Of a DNA stretch of 15,495 nt, positions 1 to 6,638 are shown piece after piece (position 1 is the stretch's first letter; each line of letters starts with the position of its first letter). The DNA is taken from contig PLJQ01000400.1 of assembly GCA_003140275.1 (NCBI GenBank), forward strand, positions 1 to 15,495, written 5' to 3'. This DNA is from Limisphaerales bacterium. Lineage in GTDB: Bacteria; Verrucomicrobiota; Verrucomicrobiia; Limisphaerales; PALSA-1396. The position numbers and the translations under genes were made by a program. The notes below the pieces were generated by a model, which saw only the letters and a program-made list of their open reading frames with translations, did no database searches and was not told the origin of the DNA.

Positions 1-22
1 TTTTAATTTTTAATTTTTAATT
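1..22. repeat. heptamer tandem repeat (TTTTAAT)x3 before dnaX
   Basis: Three head-to-tail copies of TTTTAAT plus one extra T end 12 nt before the GTG start of dnaX. The array may continue left of the window. It is all A/T in an otherwise GC-rich region. A second array of the same period and copy number, with a different unit, lies before the next gene at 1840-1860. Confidence 0.8.
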
Positions 23-34
23 CACAATCGTGCC

Positions 35-1837
35 GTGGCCTATCAAGTAATAGCCCGAAAGTATCGCCCGCAAAGGTTCAGCGATGTCGTGGGCCAGGAG
101 CACGTCACCCTAACTCTCACCAACGCCATCGCCCAGAACCGCATCGCCCACGCCTACCTTTTCGTCGGCCCGCGCGGCACCGGCAAAACCACCATTGCGC
201 GCATCTTCGCCAAATGTCTCAACTGCACCGACGGGCCGAAGGTGGACTTTGACGATTCCGACCCGCGCACCATCGAAATTACCGAGGGCCGTTCACTCGA
301 TGTACTGGAAATCGACGGTGCGAGCAATCGCGGCATCGAAGAAATCCGCGAATTGCGCGAGACGGTCAAATACGCGCCGGCGGCGTCAAAGTTCAAGATT
401 TACATCATCGATGAAGTCCACATGCTGACGAAGGAAGCGTTCAACGCCCTTCTCAAAACGCTTGAAGAACCACCCGAACACGTGAAGTTCATGTTCGCCA
501 CGACCGAACCGGAAAAAGTTTTGCCCACCATCCTCTCCCGCTGTCAGCGCTTTGATCTGCGGCGCATTGCCGCCGCGCTCATCGTTAAACACCTCGCTTA
601 CATCGCCAAACTGGAGAAGGTGAGGATTGACGACGACGCCCTTTACGCGATTGCGCGCGGGGCCGACGGCGGCATGCGCGACGCCGAATCAACACTTGAT
701 CAGCTCATCAGCTTCTGCGGTGAAAAGATTGAAGAACCGGACGTGCTCTCGATGTTCGGCCTCACTGCTCAGGGCGAGATTTTGAAGCTGGCCCAAGCAA
801 TTCTGATTGGCGATGCGGAGGCGGCTTTGACCAAATTGAACGATCTCGCCAGGCATGGCAAAGATCTCGCGCGCTTGTTGTCGGATTTGTTGAATCATTT
901 TCGCAATCTGCTGATCTACCAGGTTTCGCGCGGCAATCTGAAATTGCTCGATGTTTCCGAAGTCGAGGCCGCCTCCCTCGCCGAACAATCCACCGGCATC
1001 AGCACCGACGCGCTGACGCGCATCATGGAAGTCTTGACCGATTGCGAGGGCCGTTTGCGCGATGCGGCATCGAAAAAGATTTTAATTGAAGTTGCTTTGC
1101 TCAAAGCCATGGAAACGCGCAGCGCGGTTAGTCTTGATGTCGTGCTCAAACAGTTGCAAAACCTGCGCAGCGAAAACAGCACCAGCATTTCATCTGCGAC
1201 TATAGCCGTCCCACAAAGCAGGATGAATTCGCCAACCAACGCGGCCGCTACGACCGCCGTTGCGCATTCCGTTGCCAAAAATCCGCCGGCTTACGTCGTC
1301 AGCTACGAAGCCCTCGCGACGACGACAACGTCAGTTGAGCTGGAAGAAATGCCCGAAAATTCTGCTGGCTTGTCCCAACTTTGGTCGAAGGTGGTCGAGG
1401 CGGTGGGCCGTGTTAGTCCGTTCACGCGAAGTTATTTACTCGAAGCGCATCCGGTTTCGTTCGCCAAAAATATTTTCACGATCGGCTTCGATCCGGAGTT
1501 TGAAGACCACATCGGCCTGGTTGACAATGCGCGAAATCACACGCTGCTACAAACCAAGCTGCACGAACTTGGTCATGCGAAAGTGCAGATCAAATTTATC
1601 AAAGCCGAGCGACCGGTTGGATGCTCCTTGCCTCCGGCCACACCGGCCGCCGAACCGTTTCCGCCATCGACGACACCCGTAAAAATCGTATCCGAACCAT
1701 CAAACGCAACCGCGTCACGCGCAACCACTGAAAAAAAGTCGTCAACACAACTTGATAAAGACCAGTTCAAAAACGATCCGCTGATCCAAAAAGCCCTGGA
1801 GATTTTCAAAGGCCAGATCGTGGATGTCCGTGCCTGA
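35..1837 (+). CDS. dnaX: DNA polymerase III subunit gamma/tau (DnaX), zinc site degenerate
   Basis: This is the ATPase of the clamp loader, which opens the beta clamp and loads it onto primed DNA. Visible motifs are Walker A GPRGTGKT (residues 45-52), Walker B IIDEVHML (124-131), the ALLKTLEEPPEHVKF stretch, and the SRC arginine finger around 168-170. Residues 380-460 look like a low-complexity linker, followed by a tau-like C-terminal domain and a conserved-looking tail around NDPLIQKALEIF. The length of 600 residues suits a tau form. GTG is the start because it puts the family N-terminus (AYQVIARKYRPQ) at residue 2; no clear ribosome binding site precedes it. Oddity: the usual C-x8-C-x2-C-x2-C zinc site keeps only C64; the other positions are D73, D76 and T79, with no change in spacing. 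A slippery A AAA AAG lies at codons 566-568. It is first in a dnaX-ybaB-recR-HAD run. Confidence 0.97.
   Translation: MAYQVIARKYRPQRFSDVVGQEHVTLTLTNAIAQNRIAHAYLFVGPRGTGKTTIARIFAKCLNCTDGPKVDFDDSDPRTIEITEGRSLDVLEIDGASNRGIEEIRELRETVKYAPAASKFKIYIIDEVHMLTKEAFNALLKTLEEPPEHVKFMFATTEPEKVLPTILSRCQRFDLRRIAAALIVKHLAYIAKLEKVRIDDDALYAIARGADGGMRDAESTLDQLISFCGEKIEEPDVLSMFGLTAQGEILKLAQAILIGDAEAALTKLNDLARHGKDLARLLSDLLNHFRNLLIYQVSRGNLKLLDVSEVEAASLAEQSTGISTDALTRIMEVLTDCEGRLRDAASKKILIEVALLKAMETRSAVSLDVVLKQLQNLRSENSTSISSATIAVPQSRMNSPTNAAATTAVAHSVAKNPPAYVVSYEALATTTTSVELEEMPENSAGLSQLWSKVVEAVGRVSPFTRSYLLEAHPVSFAKNIFTIGFDPEFEDHIGLVDNARNHTLLQTKLHELGHAKVQIKFIKAERPVGCSLPPATPAAEPFPPSTTPVKIVSEPSNATASRATTEKKSSTQLDKDQFKNDPLIQKALEIFKGQIVDVRA
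1732..1755 (+). other. possible -1 frameshift site in dnaX (A AAA AAG then early stop)
   Basis: The codons GAA AAA AAG (1730-1738) contain the heptamer A AAA AAG in the phase used by the E. coli dnaX gene to make its short gamma subunit. A -1 slip here would add five residues (VVNTT) and stop at the TGA at 1753-1755, giving about 573 residues and removing the last 32 residues of the normal frame, including the conserved-looking tail. Seven consecutive A bases could also favour polymerase slippage. I see no upstream Shine-Dalgarno-like stimulator and only a 4-bp GATC stem downstream, so function is uncertain. Confidence 0.35.
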
Positions 1838-1839
1838 CG

Positions 1840-1860
1840 CTCAACCCTCAACCCTCAACC
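1840..1860. repeat. heptamer tandem repeat (CTCAACC)x3 between dnaX and ybaB
   Basis: Three exact copies of CTCAACC begin 2 nt after the dnaX stop and end 10 nt before the ybaB ATG. They fill most of the 33-nt gap, where a ribosome binding site would normally be, and no Shine-Dalgarno sequence is present. Period and copy number match the array at 1-22. Confidence 0.85.
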
Positions 1861-1870
1861 ACACAAAACA

Positions 1871-2182
1871 ATGTCCAGCATCGGCAAACTCATGAAACAA
1901 GCTGCGCGGGCGCAGCAGCAGATGGAGCAGATCCAGGCCCAACTCGCGGCGCGCACGGTCGAAGCCACCAGTGGCGGCGGTGCGATCAAGGTCATTGCGA
2001 AATGCGACGGCAACATCGCATCCATCAAAATTGATCCGCAAGCCCTCAATCCTGCCGATGTTCAGTTGTTGGAAGACATGATTCTGAGCGCCGTCAACCA
2101 GGCGCTTTCCCAAGCGAAAGAAATTTCCAACGCTGAAATGAGCAAGGTGACTTCTGGATTCAATCTGCCCGGACTGATGTGA
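1871..2182 (+). CDS. ybaB: YbaB/EbfC family nucleoid-associated protein
   Basis: A small DNA-binding protein of 103 residues, the usual family length. Members form dimers with helical arms that bind DNA and coat the nucleoid; the exact role is not settled. The sequence starts with the family pattern SSIGKLMKQAARAQQQMEQIQAQL, a long amphipathic helix. It continues with the conserved GGGAIKVIAKCDGNIASIKIDPQAL strand region and a C-terminal helix through DMILSAVNQALSQAKE. The dnaX-ybaB-recR order is conserved across many bacteria and supports the call. The ATG at 1871 lacks a recognisable ribosome binding site and directly follows the CTCAACC repeats. Confidence 0.95.
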   Translation: MSSIGKLMKQAARAQQQMEQIQAQLAARTVEATSGGGAIKVIAKCDGNIASIKIDPQALNPADVQLLEDMILSAVNQALSQAKEISNAEMSKVTSGFNLPGLM

Positions 2183-2203
2183 TTCATCCAGTTTGTTTCT
2201 TTT

Positions 2204-2806
2204 GTGGCCTCGCTTCCTGAACCGATCACCGCGCTTGTTGCTGCGCTGTCCAGATTGCCGGGCATCGGACCGCGGTCAGCTGAACGGCTTGCGCTGCATC
2301 TGGTGCAGGGCGAAACCGACTTCGTCAAACAGCTTGCGCAAACACTCGTCACCGCTCGTGAACGAATTCAAATCTGTGGTACTTGCGGTGCGCTGACGGA
2401 GAAAAATCCCTGCGCCATCTGCGAGGATTCGCGCCGGGACGCACACCTGGTTTGCGTCGTTGAACGCGCCGCCGATGTCATCAGAATTGAAAAGTCGGGA
2501 ACGTATCGAGGCAAGTTTCATGTGCTGGGCGGCAAGCTTTCGCCATTGAACGGCATTGAGCCTGAGGATTTGCGCATTGTGGAACTGGAAACGCGCATCA
2601 CCAAGGAACCGATCCAGGAAATCGTCATTGCGCTCAGCACGGATGTCGAGGGCGATGCCACCAGTTTTTATTTAGCCAAACGCCTTGCCCGCCAGGGTCT
2701 GAAAATCACTCGTATTGCTCATGGTCTGCCGGCGGGAAGCGGTCTGGAATTTGCCGATGAACTGACGTTGAGTCGTGCGCTGGAAGGACGAAGGGAAATA
2801 GAATGA
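2204..2806 (+). CDS. recR: recombination mediator protein RecR
   Basis: RecR works with RecO (and RecF) to load RecA onto SSB-coated single-stranded DNA at gaps. All domains are present in order in 200 residues: helix-hairpin-helix LPGIGPRSAERLALHL (18-33), a four-cysteine zinc module (C58, C61, C70, C73), and a Toprim domain from about 81 to 175 with the acidic TDVEGDA cluster (146-152). The family C-terminus HGLPAGSGLEFADELTLSRAL follows. GTG at 2204 is the start; it is in the same frame as ybaB and 21 nt after its stop, so readthrough would make a fusion. No clear ribosome binding site is visible. The stop overlaps the HAD gene start (ATGA). Confidence 0.97.
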   Translation: MASLPEPITALVAALSRLPGIGPRSAERLALHLVQGETDFVKQLAQTLVTARERIQICGTCGALTEKNPCAICEDSRRDAHLVCVVERAADVIRIEKSGTYRGKFHVLGGKLSPLNGIEPEDLRIVELETRITKEPIQEIVIALSTDVEGDATSFYLAKRLARQGLKITRIAHGLPAGSGLEFADELTLSRALEGRREIE

Positions 2807-3420
2807 CAATTCCTGAAGTCGTCGTTTTCGACCTCGGAAAAGTGCTGGTCGATTTTGACTACGGCATTGCAGCCCGTAAAATCGCCGCCCGCGGCGACCT
2901 GGACGACGACGATGTCAAAGGTTTCCTCGATCGTTCTCCCGCGCCCTATCACTACGAAACCGGCCTGATAACGCGACGGGAATTCTTTGAGGCAGTCCGC
3001 AAAGCAACAAGTTTCGACGGCAGCTTTGAGGAATTCGGATCGTTTTTCGCTGACATTTTTTGGGAGATTCCATCGATGATCGAAATGCATGCCACGCTGC
3101 GGCGTCACGGGATTCCGACTTACATTTTTTCAAACACCAACGACCTCGCGGTCGAACACATCCGGCGAAATTTTCCGTTCTTCAGCAATTTCGACGGTTA
3201 CATCCTGTCCTACGAAGTCGGCGCGATGAAACCCGACGCAAAAATCTACGAGGCCCTCGAAAAAATGTCCGGTAAGCGCAGTGCGAACATTTTATACTTG
3301 GACGATCGTACTGAGAATATCGCCGCCGGTGCGGCGCGCGGCTGGCAGGTGATTTTGCAGGAATCACCGGAGAAAAGCTGGGCAGCGATGAAAGAGTCCG
3401 GTCTGCTGTCCCGTGTTTAG
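2803..3420 (+). CDS. HAD-superfamily hydrolase, YihX-like (subfamily IA)
   Basis: A 205-residue soluble HAD phosphatase. Motif I is VVFDLGKVLVDFD with nucleophile D10, motif II is FSNTND (S110), motif III is K143 in GAMKPDAKIYE, and motif IV is LYLDDRTENI (D167, D168). The DLGxVLVDFD form and overall layout resemble E. coli YihX, a glucose-1-phosphate phosphatase, so a small sugar phosphate is a reasonable substrate guess, but specificity cannot be read from sequence. As in YihX, the +2 position of motif I is Gly (G12) rather than Asp. The gene overlaps recR by 4 nt (ATGA) and has an AGGGA ribosome binding site inside recR, so translation is probably coupled. Its stop interlocks with that of the convergent gene on the right. 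Confidence 0.88.
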   Translation: MTIPEVVVFDLGKVLVDFDYGIAARKIAARGDLDDDDVKGFLDRSPAPYHYETGLITRREFFEAVRKATSFDGSFEEFGSFFADIFWEIPSMIEMHATLRRHGIPTYIFSNTNDLAVEHIRRNFPFFSNFDGYILSYEVGAMKPDAKIYEALEKMSGKRSANILYLDDRTENIAAGAARGWQVILQESPEKSWAAMKESGLLSRV

Positions 3421-4235
3421 GTCACAGGCGGCAGAGACTCGCTCGGACGAGGACTGAGCAACGCATCGAGAGAATAATCCGGTTCGCCAACGGATAAGAG
3501 TCGGTCGGCCATGTCATTTAACGCCAGCCGGGTGGCTTGAAAGCGCTCCGCGAGAGTGCTAAAAATTGGAGCGAGTTCGTATTTCCGCGCCAGTTGATGG
3601 TCACTGGCCAGACGGTAGTGCGTCCGACCCAGTTCTTCATAATATTTCAGGCCGGGAAAACCGCGCGTTTCCGCCCGCAAGCGGATGTGTTCGGGAAACA
3701 CCCCGGAGAGAAAAAGCGAGCGGTTGCCGATGTGAACGCGAATGAAAAAGCTGGTGCGGTCATCCGCCGTTTGCAGGGCCGCCATCATCTCAAAGAAGTA
3801 GTCGAGCGGTTGGTTTTGGCCGGGCCCCACGCAATGCACTCGTTCTGTGCGGGAGAATTCAGCCAGCACCTCCGCCACGTAATCAGCCACTGCGCGGTCT
3901 TTAATGTCCGAACGGCGAAAGACCTGGCGCACCAGAATGTAAAAATAAAATCGGCTTGAAACCCGCAAACATCCGCGATGCTCCAACAACGCGTGTAGCA
4001 ACACCTCGTCGTCCAGGATCAAATCACGCGACTCCTCATCCGCCAGCAATCGGACCAGACATTCCGCCGTACCAATCTTACGACCAAGCACTGACAAGAT
4101 AAAATCGACGTCTTCAGCCGTAAACTGGACCCGACAATTTGGTTGAATCATATTCATCACTTTTTGCTCACTTTCAGTCTTGACGAACACAACCGCTCGC
4201 ACCTTCATGGCGCGATCCATGAATAAGTCAATCAT
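3417..4235 (-). CDS. conserved-looking hypothetical protein, 272 residues
   Basis: I do not recognise a named family. The protein is soluble, mostly helical by eye, with no signal peptide or membrane segment. Acidic and leucine-rich helices span about residues 37-75. A central stretch is rich in aromatics and arginines (RFYFYILVRQVFRR, about 96-109). It is followed by a helical block (AVADYVAEVLAEFSRTERVH) and a region with FFIRVHIGNRSLFLSGVFPEHIRLR. Start choice is open: the first ATG (4235) lies only about 5 nt from the predicted start of transcription of a weak TATTAT box (4247-4252), while ATG codons at 4217 and 4157 are also in frame. The 4157 start has a partial GTGAG site. Base composition matches its neighbours. 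It meets the HAD gene tail-to-tail with shared stop bases. Confidence 0.75.
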   Translation of the reverse strand: MIDLFMDRAMKVRAVVFVKTESEQKVMNMIQPNCRVQFTAEDVDFILSVLGRKIGTAECLVRLLADEESRDLILDDEVLLHALLEHRGCLRVSSRFYFYILVRQVFRRSDIKDRAVADYVAEVLAEFSRTERVHCVGPGQNQPLDYFFEMMAALQTADDRTSFFIRVHIGNRSLFLSGVFPEHIRLRAETRGFPGLKYYEELGRTHYRLASDHQLARKYELAPIFSTLAERFQATRLALNDMADRLLSVGEPDYSLDALLSPRPSESLPPVT

Positions 4236-4328
4236 TCCCCGTATTGATAATACAGCAGATTAGACTCCACGCAATGAACTGCGGACAAACAAAATGTGAT
4301 GGATCGATTTTCACACTCAATTACCGTT

Positions 4329-4452
4329 GTTGCAAAGCTAATGGCCTTCAGTGCAGTTGATTAAATCTATTGGTGGTGCGCGTTTTTGCACAAGACTGAC
4401 GCAATTTTGACAACTTGTGTTGAAAGGCAATACACTCGGCGAGCTTTGCAAC
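4329..4452. repeat. 11-bp perfect inverted repeat flanking the rhomboid promoter
   Basis: GTTGCAAAGCT at 4329-4339 and its exact reverse complement AGCTTTGCAAC at 4442-4452 are separated by 102 nt. The interval contains the TTGACA/TACACT promoter. The right arm begins at about the expected first transcribed base and the left arm lies about 100 nt upstream. The layout fits a pair of operator half sites or looping sites; a very small terminal-inverted-repeat element is the alternative. No target-site duplication is evident. Confidence 0.6.
4407..4436 (+). promoter_or_regulatory. sigma70-like promoter for the rhomboid/C39 pair
   Basis: A perfect -35 TTGACA (4407-4412) is followed after 18 nt by the -10 TACACT (4431-4436, four of six consensus bases). 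Transcription would begin near 4443, about 115 nt before the preferred ATG at 4558. The 253-nt gap between the divergent genes (4236-4488) otherwise holds only the inverted repeat and a weak TATTAT box facing left. Confidence 0.55.
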
Positions 4453-4557
4453 TGATGCCACCGAGCCGGAACGACAAACTTTATACGAGTGAATCGCCAC
4501 ACCACAGATAGGGATTCATTGACGAGCCGAATCCCGACGCGTTCCAGGAAACAGGCC

Positions 4558-5391
4558 ATGGACTGGAGTCTCGTGCTCGTCAGTCAGGGAATCGAAACCA
4601 CCATTGAACACCCGGAGGACGGTGACGGATGGGGATTAGTCGTTGCTTCGCAAGATTGCGATCTGGCCCTGAATGCTATTCACCAGTACCGTTCGGAGAA
4701 CCGTCATTGGCCGTGGCGACAACAAACTCGTTGGCCGGGATTCTTGTTTGATTGGGCCAGCGCAGTCTGGTGCCTGGCGCTCGTCTTGTTTCATTGGTTC
4801 GGTAAAACCCGCGCGATTGATCTGTGGTCGAACGGAGCGATGGACAACGCCGCCGTCTGGTCCGGCCAATGGTGGAGAATCTTCACGGCCATCACCCTTC
4901 ACGCCGACCTTCCGCACCTCGTCTCCAACGTGTCTATCGGCATTGTACTGCTGGGGTTGACGATGGGACGTTACGGAACGGGCGTGGGTCTGCTGGCTGC
5001 GTTGCTGGCCGGGGCCGCGGGAAATGTTGCCGATTTGTTCATTTATCACGGAGCGCATCGCAGCCTGGGCGCTTCGGGAATGATTCTGGGTTGCCTGGGT
5101 CTGTTGGCGGCCCAGTCCTTATCGCTTTCGAGACACCATCCCCTCGCAACGAAATACGTCATCGGCAGCGTACTGGGCGGCATTATGTTGTTTGTGCTAT
5201 TCGGACTGACGCCGGGCACCGACATCATTGCACATTTGGGTGGGTTTGTGACGGGCCTTTTGCTCGGAGGAATTCTGTCATTCGTTCCTGTGACTTTTTT
5301 ACACAACCCCAAAATCATTCTTATCAGCGGGCTTTTAGCCGCCTTGCTGGTAATGATTAGTTGGGGATTGGCGCTGGGAAGGTTAGGTTGA
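4558..5391 (+). CDS. rhomboid family intramembrane serine protease
   Basis: A polytopic inner-membrane protease that cuts transmembrane substrates within the bilayer. Counting from the ATG at 4558 (277 residues), a cytoplasmic N-terminal domain of about 60 residues precedes the membrane core. That domain (WSLVLVSQGIETTIE...GWGLVV) is of the kind seen in GlpG-like bacterial rhomboids. The core shows WWRIFTAITLHADLPHLVSN (H115, H120, N124), the catalytic serine in GASG (S173) and the catalytic histidine in AHLGGF (H226). About seven hydrophobic segments are visible, with one extra helix after the catalytic His. ATG 4558 is preferred because AGGA lies 8 nt upstream; a GTG at 4489 would add 23 residues without a good site. 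The stop overlaps the start of the next gene as TGATG. Confidence 0.93.
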   Translation: MDWSLVLVSQGIETTIEHPEDGDGWGLVVASQDCDLALNAIHQYRSENRHWPWRQQTRWPGFLFDWASAVWCLALVLFHWFGKTRAIDLWSNGAMDNAAVWSGQWWRIFTAITLHADLPHLVSNVSIGIVLLGLTMGRYGTGVGLLAALLAGAAGNVADLFIYHGAHRSLGASGMILGCLGLLAAQSLSLSRHHPLATKYVIGSVLGGIMLFVLFGLTPGTDIIAHLGGFVTGLLLGGILSFVPVTFLHNPKIILISGLLAALLVMISWGLALGRLG

Positions 5392-6599
5392 TGTCGCGGC
5401 GGAACACTCGCCAAATGTGCCGAGGTAATTTAAGCTCAATCCGAATGACAAACCCGTGTGCGGCGCGCCGTCCATTCCTGCTACACATAATCTTTGTTTC
5501 CTGGAGTCTGTTCACCTGTTTCATTGCTTACAGCAAGGCCTCGTCCCAAATTGATCCGCGTGGAAGTCAGTTTATTGGCTTTCACAGTTTCTCAAATTTC
5601 AAAAAAGCGTTGGGAGGCCGACCCGATGAGATCGTGCTCACGTCGCCGGAAATTATTTCCCGCATCGCCTGGAACGAACTGGTGGCTTCCTGGAATATGG
5701 AATCATCCGCCGACAGCTACTTGAAAATCGAAGCACGCGCCAATTACCCTGATCGCGCCACGAAATATTATACGATGGGGCTTTGGTCAGGCGACCCTTC
5801 CAAACATCCTCGCGAAAGCATGCACAATCAAAAAGATGACGAGGGTGACGTTGCCACCGACACTTTGTCGCTGAAAAGCCCTGCTGAGAGGTTGCAACTG
5901 CGCGTTACACTGGGGAGACAGAAAAGCGCAAATGGAAAACCAAAATTCCTGGGAATTTGTTTGGTGAACAACGAAACCACACCAGCAACCCTGCTTCCCA
6001 ATCACACCGCGTGGGCCAAATCAATTCCGGTTCCGGAACGCTCGCAGATGGTTTATCCGGGTGGAGCGGAGTTGTGTAGCCCAACCACCGTCTCGATGAT
6101 GATGACTTACTGGGCACAAAGGTTGAAACGCACAGCCTTGGATCGTGATGTACCCGAAGTGGCGAAGGAAGTTTACGATCCAAACTGGATCGGTACCGGC
6201 AACTGGCCATTCAACACCGCTTACGCCGGTTCATTCCCCGGAATGCGGGCCTATGTCAGCCGCTTCAGCGATGTGTCCGAATTGGAAGACTGGATCGGCC
6301 GCGGCATTCCCGTCGGCGTGTCGCTCTCCTACAATTTGCTGCAAGGCAAGGAAGAAAGCGGCCACGGCCATCTGGTGGTATGCGTCGGTTTCACAAAGGA
6401 CGGTGATGTGATCGTCAATGATCCAGGGACGACTCTCAACGTCCGTAAAGTTTTCCCGCGCAAGAATCTGATCACGGCCTGGACGTATTCGCGCAATACC
6501 GTCTATTTGATTTACCCCGAACACACGCGACTGCCGATCGACCGTTTCGGCCATTGGGATTCCGGAACGTCGCGCCGGCAAGTCGTTTTTACGAAGTAA
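5391..6599 (+). CDS. membrane-anchored or secreted C39-like cysteine peptidase
   Basis: A papain-fold C39-like (Peptidase_C39_2 type) protein of 402 residues from the ATG at 5391. The N-terminus has basic residues then a hydrophobic segment (about 29-47, PFLLHIIFVSWSLFTCFIAY), so it is exported or membrane-anchored. An N-terminal domain of about 150 residues is followed by the peptidase domain: catalytic Cys229 in AELCSPTTVSMM, the signature VYDPNWIGTGNWPFN, His327 in GHGHLVVCVGF, and Asn343-Asp344 in VIVNDP. The start overlaps the rhomboid stop as TGATG and has GGAAGG 8 nt upstream, arguing for coupled translation. A later ATG at 5445 is a possible alternative with the signal sequence nearer the N-terminus. 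Substrate is unknown; the coupling suggests action in the same envelope process as the rhomboid. A weak 5-bp hairpin overlaps its stop codon. Confidence 0.87.
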   Translation: MSRRNTRQMCRGNLSSIRMTNPCAARRPFLLHIIFVSWSLFTCFIAYSKASSQIDPRGSQFIGFHSFSNFKKALGGRPDEIVLTSPEIISRIAWNELVASWNMESSADSYLKIEARANYPDRATKYYTMGLWSGDPSKHPRESMHNQKDDEGDVATDTLSLKSPAERLQLRVTLGRQKSANGKPKFLGICLVNNETTPATLLPNHTAWAKSIPVPERSQMVYPGGAELCSPTTVSMMMTYWAQRLKRTALDRDVPEVAKEVYDPNWIGTGNWPFNTAYAGSFPGMRAYVSRFSDVSELEDWIGRGIPVGVSLSYNLLQGKEESGHGHLVVCVGFTKDGDVIVNDPGTTLNVRKVFPRKNLITAWTYSRNTVYLIYPEHTRLPIDRFGHWDSGTSRRQVVFTK

Positions 6600-6638
6600 C
6601 GGCGGTTACAATTCTCTTCCGTGTTGGTCGTGAGGCGT

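Noticed and set aside
6596..6609. Hairpin GTAAC-GGCG-GTTAC overlapping the C39 gene stop as a terminator
   Set aside because: The stem is only 5 bp and has no T run after it, so it is too weak for an intrinsic terminator.
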